Positions 27,093 to 35,691 of a stretch of DNA of 64,000 nt are shown here, piece by piece. Numbering within the stretch: the first letter of the stretch is position 1; each line of letters starts with the position of its first letter. This stretch comes from Gordonia sp. X0973 (GTDB lineage: Bacteria > Actinomycetota > Actinomycetes > Mycobacteriales > Mycobacteriaceae), in assembly GCF_013348785.1 (NCBI RefSeq), contig NZ_CP054691.1:868001-932000 (forward strand). The letters run 5' to 3'. The position numbers and the translations under genes are program-made. The notes below the pieces were generated by a model that searched no databases, was not told the origin of the DNA, and saw only the letters and a program-made list of their open reading frames with translations.

Positions 27093-28184
27093 TCAGTCCA
27101 GGTCGTCGAAGCTGGTGATCTTCGGCGCGGGGGGAAGCGTCACGACGGCACCCGCGTAGCTCAGGCCGGCGCCGAAGCCCAGCAGCAACGCGGTCTGGCC
27201 GCCCTTCGCCTTCCCGGTCGCGAGCATCTCCTCCATGGCCAGCGGGATCGAGGCGGCCGAGGTGTTGCCGGTGTTCTCGATGTCGTTCGCCATCGGCAGG
27301 TCGTCGGGGAAGCCGAGGTTCTTCTTCATCAGCTCGCTGATCCGGGCATTCGCCTGGTGGGGGATGAACACCTCGATGTCGGCGGTGCTGACGCCGGCCA
27401 ACTCCATCGTCGAGGTCAGCGCCTTCGGGAGCGTGATGGCGGCCCAGCGGAACACCCGCGGCCCCTCCATCGTGACGACCATCCGACCGACCGGATCGGT
27501 CTGCGGGTCCTTGTCCTGGTACTCCTGCGCCCGGTCCATGTACTCGGGGATGTCGTAGTTCTGCGAGATCGCCTCGGCGTTCTCGCCGTCGGAGCCCCAC
27601 ACCGTCGGCGAGATCCCGTTCTCGTCGCTCGGCCCGACGACGACGGCACCCGCGCCGTCACCGAAGATGAAGGCGGTGTTGCGGTCGGTGGGCTCCATGA
27701 CGACCGACATCGTCTCCACACCGATGACCAGGACGTATTCCGCGGTGCCGGCGCGCACCGTATCGGCGGCGATGCCCAGGGCGTAGCCGAAGCCGCCGCA
27801 GCCCGCGGCCACGTCGAATGCGGGGATGCCGTTGAGGCCGATGTCGTGGGCGACGATGGGGCCGCCGTGCGGGATCTTCGTCTTCCAACTGCCGGTGGCG
27901 AGGATCAGGGCGCCGATCTTCTCCTTGGCCACACCGGAGTTCGCGATGGCGCGTTCCGCCGCGGTGGCGGCCAGGGTCCTGGCCGATTCGTCGCCCGAGA
28001 TCCAACGGCGGTTGCGCACCCCGCTGCGCTCGTAGATCCACTCGTCGGAGGAGTCGAGGACCTGGCAGACCTCGTCATTGCTGACCAGCCGTTTCGGGCG
28101 ACAGGCGCCGATGCCGAGCATCGCCACATTCGTCCGACCGGGATTGGCTGCCAGATTTGCCACGTTGCACTCCTCGATGGTCAC
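27093..28184 (-). CDS. 3-oxoacyl-ACP synthase III (KAS III) paralogue
   Basis: 363 residues. Catalytic triad complete: Cys129 (AAGCGGFGY), His276 (IPHQAN) and Asn307 (TGNTSAAS). It resembles the KAS III at 15850-16869 over the full length, with an inserted charged segment (EYMDRAQEYQDKDPQ, about residues 214-228) between the halves and an extended tail ending SFDDLD. The differences suggest a distinct acyl partner. It sits downstream of the GntR-flanked operon in convergent orientation, and its promoter region faces pth. Confidence 0.88.
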   Translation of the reverse strand: MTIEECNVANLAANPGRTNVAMLGIGACRPKRLVSNDEVCQVLDSSDEWIYERSGVRNRRWISGDESARTLAATAAERAIANSGVAKEKIGALILATGSWKTKIPHGGPIVAHDIGLNGIPAFDVAAGCGGFGYALGIAADTVRAGTAEYVLVIGVETMSVVMEPTDRNTAFIFGDGAGAVVVGPSDENGISPTVWGSDGENAEAISQNYDIPEYMDRAQEYQDKDPQTDPVGRMVVTMEGPRVFRWAAITLPKALTSTMELAGVSTADIEVFIPHQANARISELMKKNLGFPDDLPMANDIENTGNTSAASIPLAMEEMLATGKAKGGQTALLLGFGAGLSYAGAVVTLPPAPKITSFDDLD

Positions 28185-28247
28185 GCCGCGCGGACACGCC
28201 GATGCGGCAGAAACAGTCTACTTTTGTGCGGCCCGAAGGCCGTATAC

Positions 28248-28269
28248 CCGCGGGCCCAAGGGCCCGCGG
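28248..28269. terminator. perfect hairpin downstream of pth
   Basis: CCGCGGGCCC and GGGCCCGCGG form a perfect 10-bp stem around AA, four bases beyond the pth stop codon (28274). A weaker GGCC/GGCC stem and an A-rich stretch follow on the minus strand, but no clear U-run. Position and strength suggest a transcription terminator or mRNA-end structure. Confidence 0.6.
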
Positions 28270-28273
28270 CGGG

Positions 28274-28840
28274 TTACCACGCGTGAACGGTGTTCTGCGC
28301 GGATTCCAGGCCGTCTGCGACGAACAGCGCGGTCGCATCGGCACCGTTGGTGATCAGCAGTTCGACGGTGTCGCGGTCGCGAGCGGCGAACGGCTTGAGT
28401 ACGAAATCGGCCGGGTCCTGCCGACCGGGCGGGCGGCCGATGCCCAACCGGACACGGCCGTAGTCGCGGGTGCCCAATACCGAGGTCAGCGAGCGCAGGC
28501 CGTTGTGACCGCCCTCGCCGCCCCCGACCTTGAGGCGGACCAGTCCGAAGTCGATGTCGAGCTCGTCGTGGAGCGCGATCACATCGGTGGGGGCCACCGA
28601 ATAGAACTTCGCCAGCGGTCCCAGGTTTCGTCCGCACTCGTTCATGTACGTGCGTGCCTTCGCCAGTAGGACTTGTTCGCCGGCCAGTGTGATCGACGCC
28701 GTTTCGGCCCCGGACTTCTTGTGCGTCGACCACCTCGCCCCGTTGTCGGAGGCGAGGCGGTCGACGACCATGAAACCGATGTTGTGGCGCGTCTTCTCGT
28801 AGCGGGGCCCGGGATTGCCCAGCCCCACGACGAGTTTCAT
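28274..28840 (-). CDS. pth: peptidyl-tRNA hydrolase
   Basis: 188 residues, the standard length. The opening [17 protein letters not shown] contains Asn9 and catalytic His19; MNECG, the HDELD motif and GGHNGLRS follow, all family hallmarks. The enzyme cleaves peptidyl-tRNA released by drop-off. ATG 28840 (MKLVVGL) is chosen over the longer frame. It lies 34 bp downstream of rplY on the same strand, as in M. tuberculosis (Rv1014c-Rv1015c). Confidence 0.96.
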   Translation of the reverse strand: MKLVVGLGNPGPRYEKTRHNIGFMVVDRLASDNGARWSTHKKSGAETASITLAGEQVLLAKARTYMNECGRNLGPLAKFYSVAPTDVIALHDELDIDFGLVRLKVGGGEGGHNGLRSLTSVLGTRDYGRVRLGIGRPPGRQDPADFVLKPFAARDRDTVELLITNGADATALFVADGLESAQNTVHAW

Positions 28841-28874
28841 GTCTGACGCTCCACCGGCGTTATCGGACGAGGAA

Positions 28875-29522
28875 TTACTCGCCGGCTTCCTCGGCGGGTG
28901 CCTCGGCAGCGGCGTCGCCCTCGGCGGCGTCACCCTCGGCAGCCTCGTCATCGGTGGGCTCGGCGGCGGCCTTGGCCTCGTGGACGGCGACGATGAGGGT
29001 TTCCGGCGCGGCGATCAGGGTGGTGCCGGCGGGCAACTCCAGATCGGAGGCGTGGATCGAGGTGCCCGGAGTCGCGCCCTCGACCGAGACGGTGATCTGC
29101 TCGGGGATCGACAGGGCGTCGGCCTCGACCTGCAGGGTGTTCGCGTCCTGGGTGACGACGGTGCCGCTCTGGGCGTCGCCCTCGACGACGATGACGACGT
29201 CGACGGTGACCTTCTCGCCGCGGCGGACGATCAGGAAGTCGGCGTGCTCGATGTAGCTCTTGATCGGGTGGACGTCGATCTGCTTGGTCAGGGCGAGCTG
29301 GCTCTTGCCGTCGATGTCGAGGTCGATGACGACGTTGGTGCCGTTGTTGCGCAGGATCGCGGCGAAGTCGCGGGCCGGCACGGTCAGGTGGCGGGGGGCC
29401 TCGCCGTGGCCGTAGATGACGGCGGGGACGTTGCCGTCGCGACGGATGCGGCGGGCGGCGCCCTTGCCCTTCTCCTCGCGCAGGTTGGCGGTGAGCTTCG
29501 GTGCGGACGACGATGCGGCCAT
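28875..29522 (-). CDS. rplY: 50S ribosomal protein L25 (bL25, CTC form)
   Basis: 215 residues. The N-terminal domain binds 5S rRNA ([10 protein letters not shown], then VPAVIYGHG); the CTC-type C-terminal beta domain and an acidic Ala/Glu-rich tail follow. ATG 29522 (MAASSSAP) is preferred. With pth it forms an operon. The 277-bp gap upstream to the divergent gene at 29800 contains no further gene that I can see; it must hold both promoters. Confidence 0.95.
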   Translation of the reverse strand: MAASSSAPKLTANLREEKGKGAARRIRRDGNVPAVIYGHGEAPRHLTVPARDFAAILRNNGTNVVIDLDIDGKSQLALTKQIDVHPIKSYIEHADFLIVRRGEKVTVDVVIVVEGDAQSGTVVTQDANTLQVEADALSIPEQITVSVEGATPGTSIHASDLELPAGTTLIAAPETLIVAVHEAKAAAEPTDDEAAEGDAAEGDAAAEAPAEEAGE

Positions 29523-29799
29523 GATTGTTCTCCTCGGTGAACGGTGGTGGTTCGGGCGGGCCACGACGGGCACCACCGAGGAGCTTCTGCGACGACGCGC
29601 AGGGAACCGACTCAGTCGCGCCGATAACGGTGAATCCGCTTCACCCTCGCCGTGACAACCCCCACACAGTAGCCGGTCGATTAGCTTCTTGGCGAATCTA
29701 ACCTTGTCGGCCCACCCGCGCGATCACCAGACTGGCCTCCATTCGACAACGGTCGATGGCAGTTCCCGCCGTCGGCCGCACCAAGGAGTGTTTTCGCTG

Positions 29800-30914
29800 A
29801 TGGTAGATCTCAAACGCGCTTTCGCGGTCGTCCTCGCGGCAGGTTCCGTCGCGGTCTGTGCCGTGTGGCCGGCGCCCGCGTCTGCGGCTCCGACGCGCAT
29901 TGACGGTCTGTTCGGCATCGCCGCCGGATCGTGTGCCGGTGGATCGGTCACCGGTTCCTATTTCCGGATGATCCTGCCGGCCGGCACCACCGCGGGCCCC
30001 TTCCTCGCGAATGGTGATTCCGAGTGCTCGGACAAGACGATCACGCCGCTCGCGCCGGGGACGTCCGGGGGACTCCGCAGCGGCGGCTATCAGCCGCAAC
30101 CGGCGGCCGCCTTCGACGCCGCCGGAAACGCCCTGTCGGGCAGCGTCACCCGGCCGGTGAAGTTCTACGGGGTCGGATTCGCGACGGCGACCAACCAGGT
30201 GGATCCGCAGACGCGGCAGCCCGCCGGGGTGCCGGCGCTCTACTCGGACAACGGTGCGATCAGCGGCGACCTGAGTGCCTTCGGCGTCACCTGGAACAAG
30301 CAGGTGTTCAATCAGGGGGCGCCGAAGCCAGGAGGGGGACTGCCGGGCAAGACCGCGCCGGTACACGGCCAGTACAACCCCCAGACCGGCGACTACGCCA
30401 TCGAGTGGACCAGCCAGATCGTCGGCGGGCCGTTCAACAACTTCACCGGGCTGTGGCGGCTGGTGGTGGGTGCCACCGCCGCGGAGCCGCCGCCGGACCC
30501 GGAACGCGCGGCGCCCCGGGGGCGCAGGCGGCTCCCGGCGCCCCGGCCGCCCCGGGGGCGGCACTGCCCGGCGCGCCGATCACGGTGACCGCGTCGCCGC
30601 CGGTGGTGAACAACTCCATCACCGTCGCGCCGGCCAACCGGGGCTTCTGGCAGAGCACCGCGGGCATCGCCACGCTGCTCGGCATCGTCGCCTTGGCCAC
30701 CGCGGTCCTGACCAATGCCGACCGACTCTTCCACCGGAAGGGCAAGTCCGACCCGGACGCGGATGCCCAGCCGACGCAGGACTATGCAGACGCGGACTAC
30801 GCCGACCAGCAGTACGCGGGCCAGGACTACGCCGACCAGGACTACGGCGGCGGCTACCCGGGGCAGAACGTCGCGCCGAGTGCCGATCGGTGGGAGCCGG
30901 GCACACATGGCTGA
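29800..30914 (+). CDS. exported, C-terminally anchored beta-domain protein, apparently frameshifted
   Basis: First gene of a six-gene operon. From ATG 29800 (AAGGAG 11 bases upstream) there is a Sec signal peptide ending in PAPASAAP. A domain paralogous to the lipoprotein at 31926-32744 follows (shared TNQxDPQTR, FNQGAPKP, GGPFNxFTGxW). The frame stops at 30588, but the expected continuation lies in the next frame to 30914: Pro/Ala linker, VTASPPVVNNS, membrane helix GIATLLGIVALATAVL and an Asp/Tyr-rich tail with DYADQ repeats. The switch maps to the C4G5 run at 30514-30522 and equals a missing base. The tail overlaps the next gene by 8 bp. Sequencing error, true mutation or slippage are all possible. 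Confidence 0.7.
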
Positions 30915-31929
30915 GGTGCTGACCCGACCGCCGGAGCCGACCGGGCTCGGGAAACTCGACCTGCCGGACGCCCCGGTCGTCGCGGGCATCCGGGGCGCGG
31001 GGGCGGGCGGTCGGCGACGGTGGCCCGCCGTGGCGCTGATCATCCTCGGCGGGATCCTGGTGATCGCCCCGTTCGGCTTGGGCCTGTTCCCCAAAGTTGC
31101 GGCCGGACAGCAGATGCTCGACCGGTTCTCCCCGCTGATCACCCAGGACAGTCTGGCGCGCTACGACGCGGATCTGTGCTTCCTGCGGGAGGCCGCGGGG
31201 ACGGTCGGCCGGATCGACGCGAAGTATCCGGTACCGAGCGGCCGATACCCGGGCGTCGAGGCCTACCGCGCCTCGGCGGCGGGCATCGATCGGCGGGGTA
31301 CCGCACTGATCGGATCGGTGCGGGAGGGGGTCGGCGATTTCGACCGGCTGTCCTCGGTGGGCGGCTTCGACCGGCTGCCGCTGCTGCTCGTCGCCGCCGG
31401 GATCGCGATCGGCGGCGGCGGGATCGCCCTGTTGCGCGCCGACGACCGGGGAGCGCGCATCGGCGCCGCCGTCGCCGCGCTCGCCGGTGCGGGCCTCATC
31501 GGTTTCGTCGCGACCAGCGGCGTCCTCGGGATCGCCGGCCCGGCTCAACAGTTGACCGCGAGATTCGCCCCGATCATGAACGAATCCCAGGTCCGCACGC
31601 TGCAGACGGACTTCGTCGCCGTCGTCGGCGCGGTGGGCGAGATCGACACCGGGTATCCGGGGACGGCGGTTTCGCCGGGTGACCGCGCCGAATTGGCCCG
31701 CCTCAGAGCGCAATGGCCGCCGGCATCGCGCGATCTGGCGGACCTCGTCGGCCAGATCAACGACAACATCCCGAACTATCGGGCCCTCGTCTCGCTCGGG
31801 AACATCTCGCCGATCCCCGGGGTGTCGGGGTGGCGGCTGCTGCCCGCCGCCTGCCTGGTGGCGGGCGGCGCGGCGATCGTTCTCGCAATTCTCGGGCTGC
31901 GCCCGAATCGGAAGGAAGACATCGAATGA
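30907..31929 (+). CDS. membrane protein with duplicated extracytoplasmic domain
   Basis: 340 residues with four membrane helices. Each of the two helix pairs brackets a loop domain of about 90 residues. The loops are related: QQMLDRFSPLITQDSLARY...GRIDAKYP aligns with QQLTARFAPIMNESQVRTL...GEIDTGYP, showing internal duplication. ATG 30907 overlaps the end of the preceding reading frame by 8 bp; the stop overlaps the next start (ATGA). No known family recognised. It is probably the membrane scaffold of this operon. Confidence 0.75.
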   Translation: MAEVLTRPPEPTGLGKLDLPDAPVVAGIRGAGAGGRRRWPAVALIILGGILVIAPFGLGLFPKVAAGQQMLDRFSPLITQDSLARYDADLCFLREAAGTVGRIDAKYPVPSGRYPGVEAYRASAAGIDRRGTALIGSVREGVGDFDRLSSVGGFDRLPLLLVAAGIAIGGGGIALLRADDRGARIGAAVAALAGAGLIGFVATSGVLGIAGPAQQLTARFAPIMNESQVRTLQTDFVAVVGAVGEIDTGYPGTAVSPGDRAELARLRAQWPPASRDLADLVGQINDNIPNYRALVSLGNISPIPGVSGWRLLPAACLVAGGAAIVLAILGLRPNRKEDIE

Positions 31930-32744
31930 CCACCCTGATCAAATCGGCGGCGACCGTCGTCGCGGCGATTCTCGTGGGCGCCGTGACGTCCTGCGCCTCG
32001 GGCGGCGGCGCATCCGACGGCGAGCTCGTCGGGCTGTTCCGGTTCTCGCCCGGGGTCGCCCACGGTGCCGAACTCACCGGGACCTGGTTCCGGATGCTGC
32101 AACCCGGCGGGACCGTCGCCGACGGCCCGTACATGGCGAACCACAACTCCTCGGCCGACGAGGGGCGCGCGACCCTCCTGCAACCGGGGACCTCCGGCGG
32201 TCTGCGGACCGGTGCCTACCAGAGCGAGCCGAGCCCGTCCTTCGGGGCGAACGGGGACTCCTTCGCCGACGCCGTCATCGCGCCGACCAAGTTCTTCGCG
32301 GTCCGGTTCGGCGTCTCCACCAACCAATCCGATCCGCAGACGCGGACGGCGGTGGCACCGCCCAAGGTCTCCGCGCACAACGGGAAGCTGACCGCGGACC
32401 TCTCGGCCTGGGCGGTGTCGTGGAATGGGCAGGAGTTCAACCAGGGTGCTCCCAAACCGGTGAGCAGCACCGGCGCGGTCGCGCCCGGTCAGCAGGCCGC
32501 GGGCCGGGCGTGGGACTGGGTGGCCAACAAATGGCTCGACGTCCCGCCCCAGGCCAAGGTCACCGGAACCGGCGCGACCGGGACCATCGACGGGAACAGG
32601 CACTTCGTCCTGACCTGGACGAGTCACATCGACGGCGGGCCGTTCAACGGGTTCACCGGGATCTGGCACCTGGAAGGCGTATTCGAGCCGACCGCCGCCC
32701 AGCCGTCGGCGGCGGCGGAGCAGCCCGGGCAGGGGAGCCGATGA
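31926..32744 (+). CDS. lipoprotein paralogous to first gene of operon
   Basis: 272 residues with a lipoprotein signal and lipobox VTSC (Cys about residue 23). The mature domain matches the protein at 29800 across its whole beta-type region: TWFRMLQPGG against SYFRMILPAG, PGTSGGLRTGAYQ against PGTSGGLRSGGYQ, then FNQGAPKP and GGPFNGFTGIW. It lacks the membrane anchor and tail and carries an extra segment around AWDWVANKWLDVP. ATGA overlaps join it to the genes on both sides. Family uncharacterised. Confidence 0.78.
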   Translation: MTTLIKSAATVVAAILVGAVTSCASGGGASDGELVGLFRFSPGVAHGAELTGTWFRMLQPGGTVADGPYMANHNSSADEGRATLLQPGTSGGLRTGAYQSEPSPSFGANGDSFADAVIAPTKFFAVRFGVSTNQSDPQTRTAVAPPKVSAHNGKLTADLSAWAVSWNGQEFNQGAPKPVSSTGAVAPGQQAAGRAWDWVANKWLDVPPQAKVTGTGATGTIDGNRHFVLTWTSHIDGGPFNGFTGIWHLEGVFEPTAAQPSAAAEQPGQGSR

Positions 32745-33619
32745 GCTCCCGCGCGGTGGTCGCCACGCGCGCGGTGGCGGCGGCCGTGACGTTGACGGCG
32801 GCGGCCTCGGCCCTGCAGCACTCGGCGAGCAACAGCGACGCCCGGTACTCCATCACCTCGGCGTCGGTGGCGGCGGTGACCCGCGCGCCGGTCAAGCCGG
32901 GCGGGCCGCTCAAGACCCCGCCGCTATCCCTCCCGCCGGGCGGGGGCGGCGGTACCTTGGCCAGTCCGCCGCTGGGCGCGAGCCCCGGGGGGTCCGCGCC
33001 GCTCGGCGGTCCGCCACCGGGTGCGCCGGGATCCCCGACCACACCACCGGCCGGGGCCGGCGGAGTTCCCGGGACCGTGCCCGGGGCCCCGGTACTCGAC
33101 GGAGCCGCCGGTCAGGACTGGCATGCGGACACCAAATGCCCGGACTGGCCCGAACCGCTCCCGCAGCAAAAGGGCGGCCTCTCGTCGATGATCAACCTCG
33201 CGCCGATGGCCGGGCCGTTCATGTCCGAGGCCTTCGCGCTCGGCTCGGTGTACCAGCCGGTGCTGTCCGTCGCCGGCCCGCTGCTGGCCGAAATCGAGCC
33301 CGTCATCACCGCCAACCTGCCCTGGATCAACCCGCTGATCCAGCAGGTGCAGGCGGTCGAAGCGGTGGTGTTGGAGGCGATCCTGCCCTACTACGGTCCC
33401 TACCGGCAGCAACTGCTGCGGATCGAGGGCGACATCGCCCGGGATCTCGCCCCGGTCCTGCAGCGCCTGGCGTCGACGCGTCCGGCCGTTTGCTTCGTCG
33501 CCTGGCAGGCCAAGGCCATCCGGGACGCAAAGGGGGGTCGGCTGACCGTTGCCTCGCTGGCGCACCCGGGCGAGCGGGTGCGGCTCTCGCCGGACGGCAA
33601 GGCCGAACGTGTCCGCTGA
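32741..33619 (+). CDS. exported protein with Gly/Pro-rich linker and helical domain
   Basis: 292 residues from ATG 32741 (ATGA overlap). A signal-peptide-like Ala-rich N-terminus is followed by about 80 residues rich in Gly and Pro, then a predicted all-helical domain (from about residue 150) containing the only two mature cysteines (TKCPDW and VCFVAW), which may pair. No recognisable family. The gap to the ABC ATPase carries three 22-bp repeats. Confidence 0.7.
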   Translation: MSSRAVVATRAVAAAVTLTAAASALQHSASNSDARYSITSASVAAVTRAPVKPGGPLKTPPLSLPPGGGGGTLASPPLGASPGGSAPLGGPPPGAPGSPTTPPAGAGGVPGTVPGAPVLDGAAGQDWHADTKCPDWPEPLPQQKGGLSSMINLAPMAGPFMSEAFALGSVYQPVLSVAGPLLAEIEPVITANLPWINPLIQQVQAVEAVVLEAILPYYGPYRQQLLRIEGDIARDLAPVLQRLASTRPAVCFVAWQAKAIRDAKGGRLTVASLAHPGERVRLSPDGKAERVR

Positions 33620-33637
33620 CGTCGTCGCCCCCGTCCC

Positions 33638-33703
33638 CCGACTGGGCACCCCGAACGCGCCGACTGGGCACCCCGAACGCGCCGACTGGGCACCCCGCGC
33701 AGG
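33638..33703 (+). repeat. three 22-bp-period repeats
   Basis: Copies starting at 33638, 33660 and 33682 share CCGACTGGGCACCCCG; copies 1 and 2 are identical. The reverse complement of the core, TGCCCAGTCGG, matches the array at 47484-47593, which has the same 22-bp period. It lies in the gap before the ABC ATPase; the ATPase frame happens to be open through it, so a start at GTG 33609 would make it coding. Confidence 0.85.
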
Positions 33704-33710
33704 CCGAGCG

Positions 33711-34406
33711 GTGACGGTCGAAGCCGCCGTCAAAGTGAAGGCCGGGTCCACCGTCTTACACGGCGTGACTTTCAGCGCCCGGCCGGGGCAGGTCACCGCC
33801 CTACTCGGGCCCAACGGCGCCGGGAAGACCACCGTTCTGCGGTCGATAGTCGGGCTGGAGCGGCTGACCGGCGGAGCCGTCGGCATCGGTGGCACCCGAC
33901 TCGCCGACCACCCGTTCCCCGCCCGGGTGGTCGGTGCGGTACTCGACGTCGACGCCTATTCGCCGGTGCGCAGCGCCGCCGATCAGCTCGCGCTGACCGC
34001 GACCGCCAGCGGGCTACCGCCGGGGGCTGTCGACCGTGCGTTGCGACTGGTCGGCCTGTCCGAGCACGGTTCGGACCGGATCGGGCGCATGTCCCTCGGA
34101 ATGCGCCAGCGCCTCGCCCTGGCCGCCGCGTTGATCGGCGAACCCGACGTCCTCGTGCTCGACGAGCCGCACAACGGGCTCGACGCCGGGGCGATCCGCT
34201 GGCTGCGCGAGGTGCTGCTGCGCTACGCGCGCAGCGGCCGCACCGTGCTCCTGTCGACCCATCTGCTGTCCGAGGTGGCCGCGCTGGCCGACCGGATCGT
34301 CGTGCTCGTCGACGGCGGGGTCGCGGTCGATGCGCCCGCCCACGAGTGGGCGGCGGACCGGCACGACCTCGAGGCGCGGTATCTCGCCACGGTGGGGGAA
34401 TGGTGA
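33711..34406 (+). CDS. ABC transporter ATP-binding protein
   Basis: 231 residues from GTG 33711. Walker [10 protein letters not shown], signature LGMRQRL (a weak LSGGQ equivalent reading MSLGMRQRL) and Walker B VLVLDEPHNGLD are visible, with switch His in LSTHLLSE. The organisation is that of ABC-2 exporter ATPases. An in-frame GTG at 33609 would add about 34 residues encoded by repeat DNA, which is unlikely. Overlaps the permease start. Energises the exporter half of the operon. Confidence 0.87.
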   Translation: MTVEAAVKVKAGSTVLHGVTFSARPGQVTALLGPNGAGKTTVLRSIVGLERLTGGAVGIGGTRLADHPFPARVVGAVLDVDAYSPVRSAADQLALTATASGLPPGAVDRALRLVGLSEHGSDRIGRMSLGMRQRLALAAALIGEPDVLVLDEPHNGLDAGAIRWLREVLLRYARSGRTVLLSTHLLSEVAALADRIVVLVDGGVAVDAPAHEWAADRHDLEARYLATVGEW

Positions 34407-35137
34407 GTGCGACGAGGACGGCGGCCCGGACGTGGGTCGTCGAGTGGCGAAAGCTGGTGAGCACACCGGCCCTCGTACTCGGCTACGCCATCGGCATCGC
34501 AGCCGCGCCGCTGACGACGCTGATAGTGCTCAATCACGGTGCGTCGTCGGGGCAGACCACGGTGATGCACCTGGCGATGTCCACCGCGGCGATCCCCGTG
34601 CTCGTCTTCGCGCTGTGCGGGGCATATGCGACGACCGTCGAGTACGAGAGCGGCGCGATCGTGTCGAGTCTGCTGGTCGTACCGCACCGGGCCGCGTTCT
34701 ATACGGCCAAGGTCGGCGCGGTCGCTCTGCTCGCCGCCGTTGCCGCAGCCATCTCCTGGGCGGCGACGATCGCGGTCGTGCTGCTGGCCACCCCGGCGCC
34801 CGGTCCGGCGGTGGGGCCGTTGTGGGCGCTGCCGGTCGGCGCCCTCGTCGTCGGCGGGGTGGCGGCGGTGGGCGCCGCGGCCGGGTTCGTCCTGCGGGGA
34901 GCGCTCACGACGGCGGTCGCGCTGGTCGTCGCACTACTCGGCCCGCCGGCCCTCGGCCCCGCGCTGGGCGGCGCCCGTCGATGGGTGATCGGCTCCGGAC
35001 CCGCCGGTGTCATCGCGCAGGCCGTCGGCGCGGACCAGTCGACCGTCGGATGGTCGGTCGGCGCGGCGGTCTTCTCGGTGACCGTCGCCGTGGTGGTGCT
35101 GATCGGCTGGCGGGCGTTCGCGACGGCCGACCACTGA
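34400..35137 (+). CDS. ABC-2 type permease
   Basis: 245 residues with six predicted helices, opening with a cytosolic segment VEWRKLVSTPAL typical of ABC-2 subunits. The ATG at 34400 overlaps the ATPase stop. The sequence is Ala/Val-rich and ends just before the epoxide-hydrolase-fold gene. With the ATPase it forms a minimal transporter for an unknown substrate, perhaps a component handled by the three exported proteins encoded upstream. Confidence 0.83.
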   Translation: MVSATRTAARTWVVEWRKLVSTPALVLGYAIGIAAAPLTTLIVLNHGASSGQTTVMHLAMSTAAIPVLVFALCGAYATTVEYESGAIVSSLLVVPHRAAFYTAKVGAVALLAAVAAAISWAATIAVVLLATPAPGPAVGPLWALPVGALVVGGVAAVGAAAGFVLRGALTTAVALVVALLGPPALGPALGGARRWVIGSGPAGVIAQAVGADQSTVGWSVGAAVFSVTVAVVVLIGWRAFATADH

Positions 35138-35196
35138 TCCCCGTAGTACCCGCTGCTCCCGTTGCCTCCGGTGGCGATGCGTAGTTAGGTGGATCC

Positions 35197-35667
35197 ATGA
35201 CGGACACCGAGCCCGATCCGATCGAGCTGACCAGTGGCTTCCTGCGCAGTCTCGCGTTGTTCCACATCGACGAGGCGCTCGCCGTCGTCGGCGAGGACAT
35301 CCTGTACGAGAACGTGGGCTTGCCCGCGGTGCGGGGCAAGAAGCAGTTCCGCCGGGCGATGCGGGCCTTCAATAGCGGACCGGTCCGCTTCGACGCGGAG
35401 ATCCTGCACGCCGCCGTACGCGACGGGATCGTGCTCAACGAGCGCATCGACGTGCTGAGTATCGGCCCGCTGCGCCTGCGGTTCTGGGTGTGCGGACGGT
35501 TCGAGGTCCGCGACGGCCAGATCGTCGTCTGGCGCGATTACTTCGACTTCTTCGATTGCACCAAGGCGGTGGTGCGGGGCCTGATCGGCCTGGTGATCCC
35601 GTCGGCGGTGAAACCGATTAATTCGTTGACCCGGGGCAGTGTCGTCGCCCTGCCCGGGACGAACTGA
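35197..35667 (+). CDS. limonene-1,2-epoxide hydrolase family protein
   Basis: 156 residues, the usual size. The catalytic set is present: Tyr37 and Asn39 (LYENVG), Arg83 and Asp85 (ERIDVL) and a third acid in WRDYFD (about 114). These correspond to the Tyr-Asn and Asp-Arg-Asp arrangement of Rhodococcus limonene-epoxide hydrolase and mycobacterial Rv2740. It hydrolyses a small hydrophobic epoxide in one step. Separate from the preceding operon by 59 bp; followed 24 bp later by an SRPBCC gene. Confidence 0.85.
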   Translation: MTDTEPDPIELTSGFLRSLALFHIDEALAVVGEDILYENVGLPAVRGKKQFRRAMRAFNSGPVRFDAEILHAAVRDGIVLNERIDVLSIGPLRLRFWVCGRFEVRDGQIVVWRDYFDFFDCTKAVVRGLIGLVIPSAVKPINSLTRGSVVALPGTN

Positions 35668-35691
35668 CCACCGTCGAGTTTGGAGGAAAAT

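Noticed and set aside
31679..33619. A 646-residue protein covering lipoprotein and exported protein genes
   Set aside because: The 5' part is a shadow of the lipoprotein gene; the real start is ATG 32741 in an ATGA overlap.
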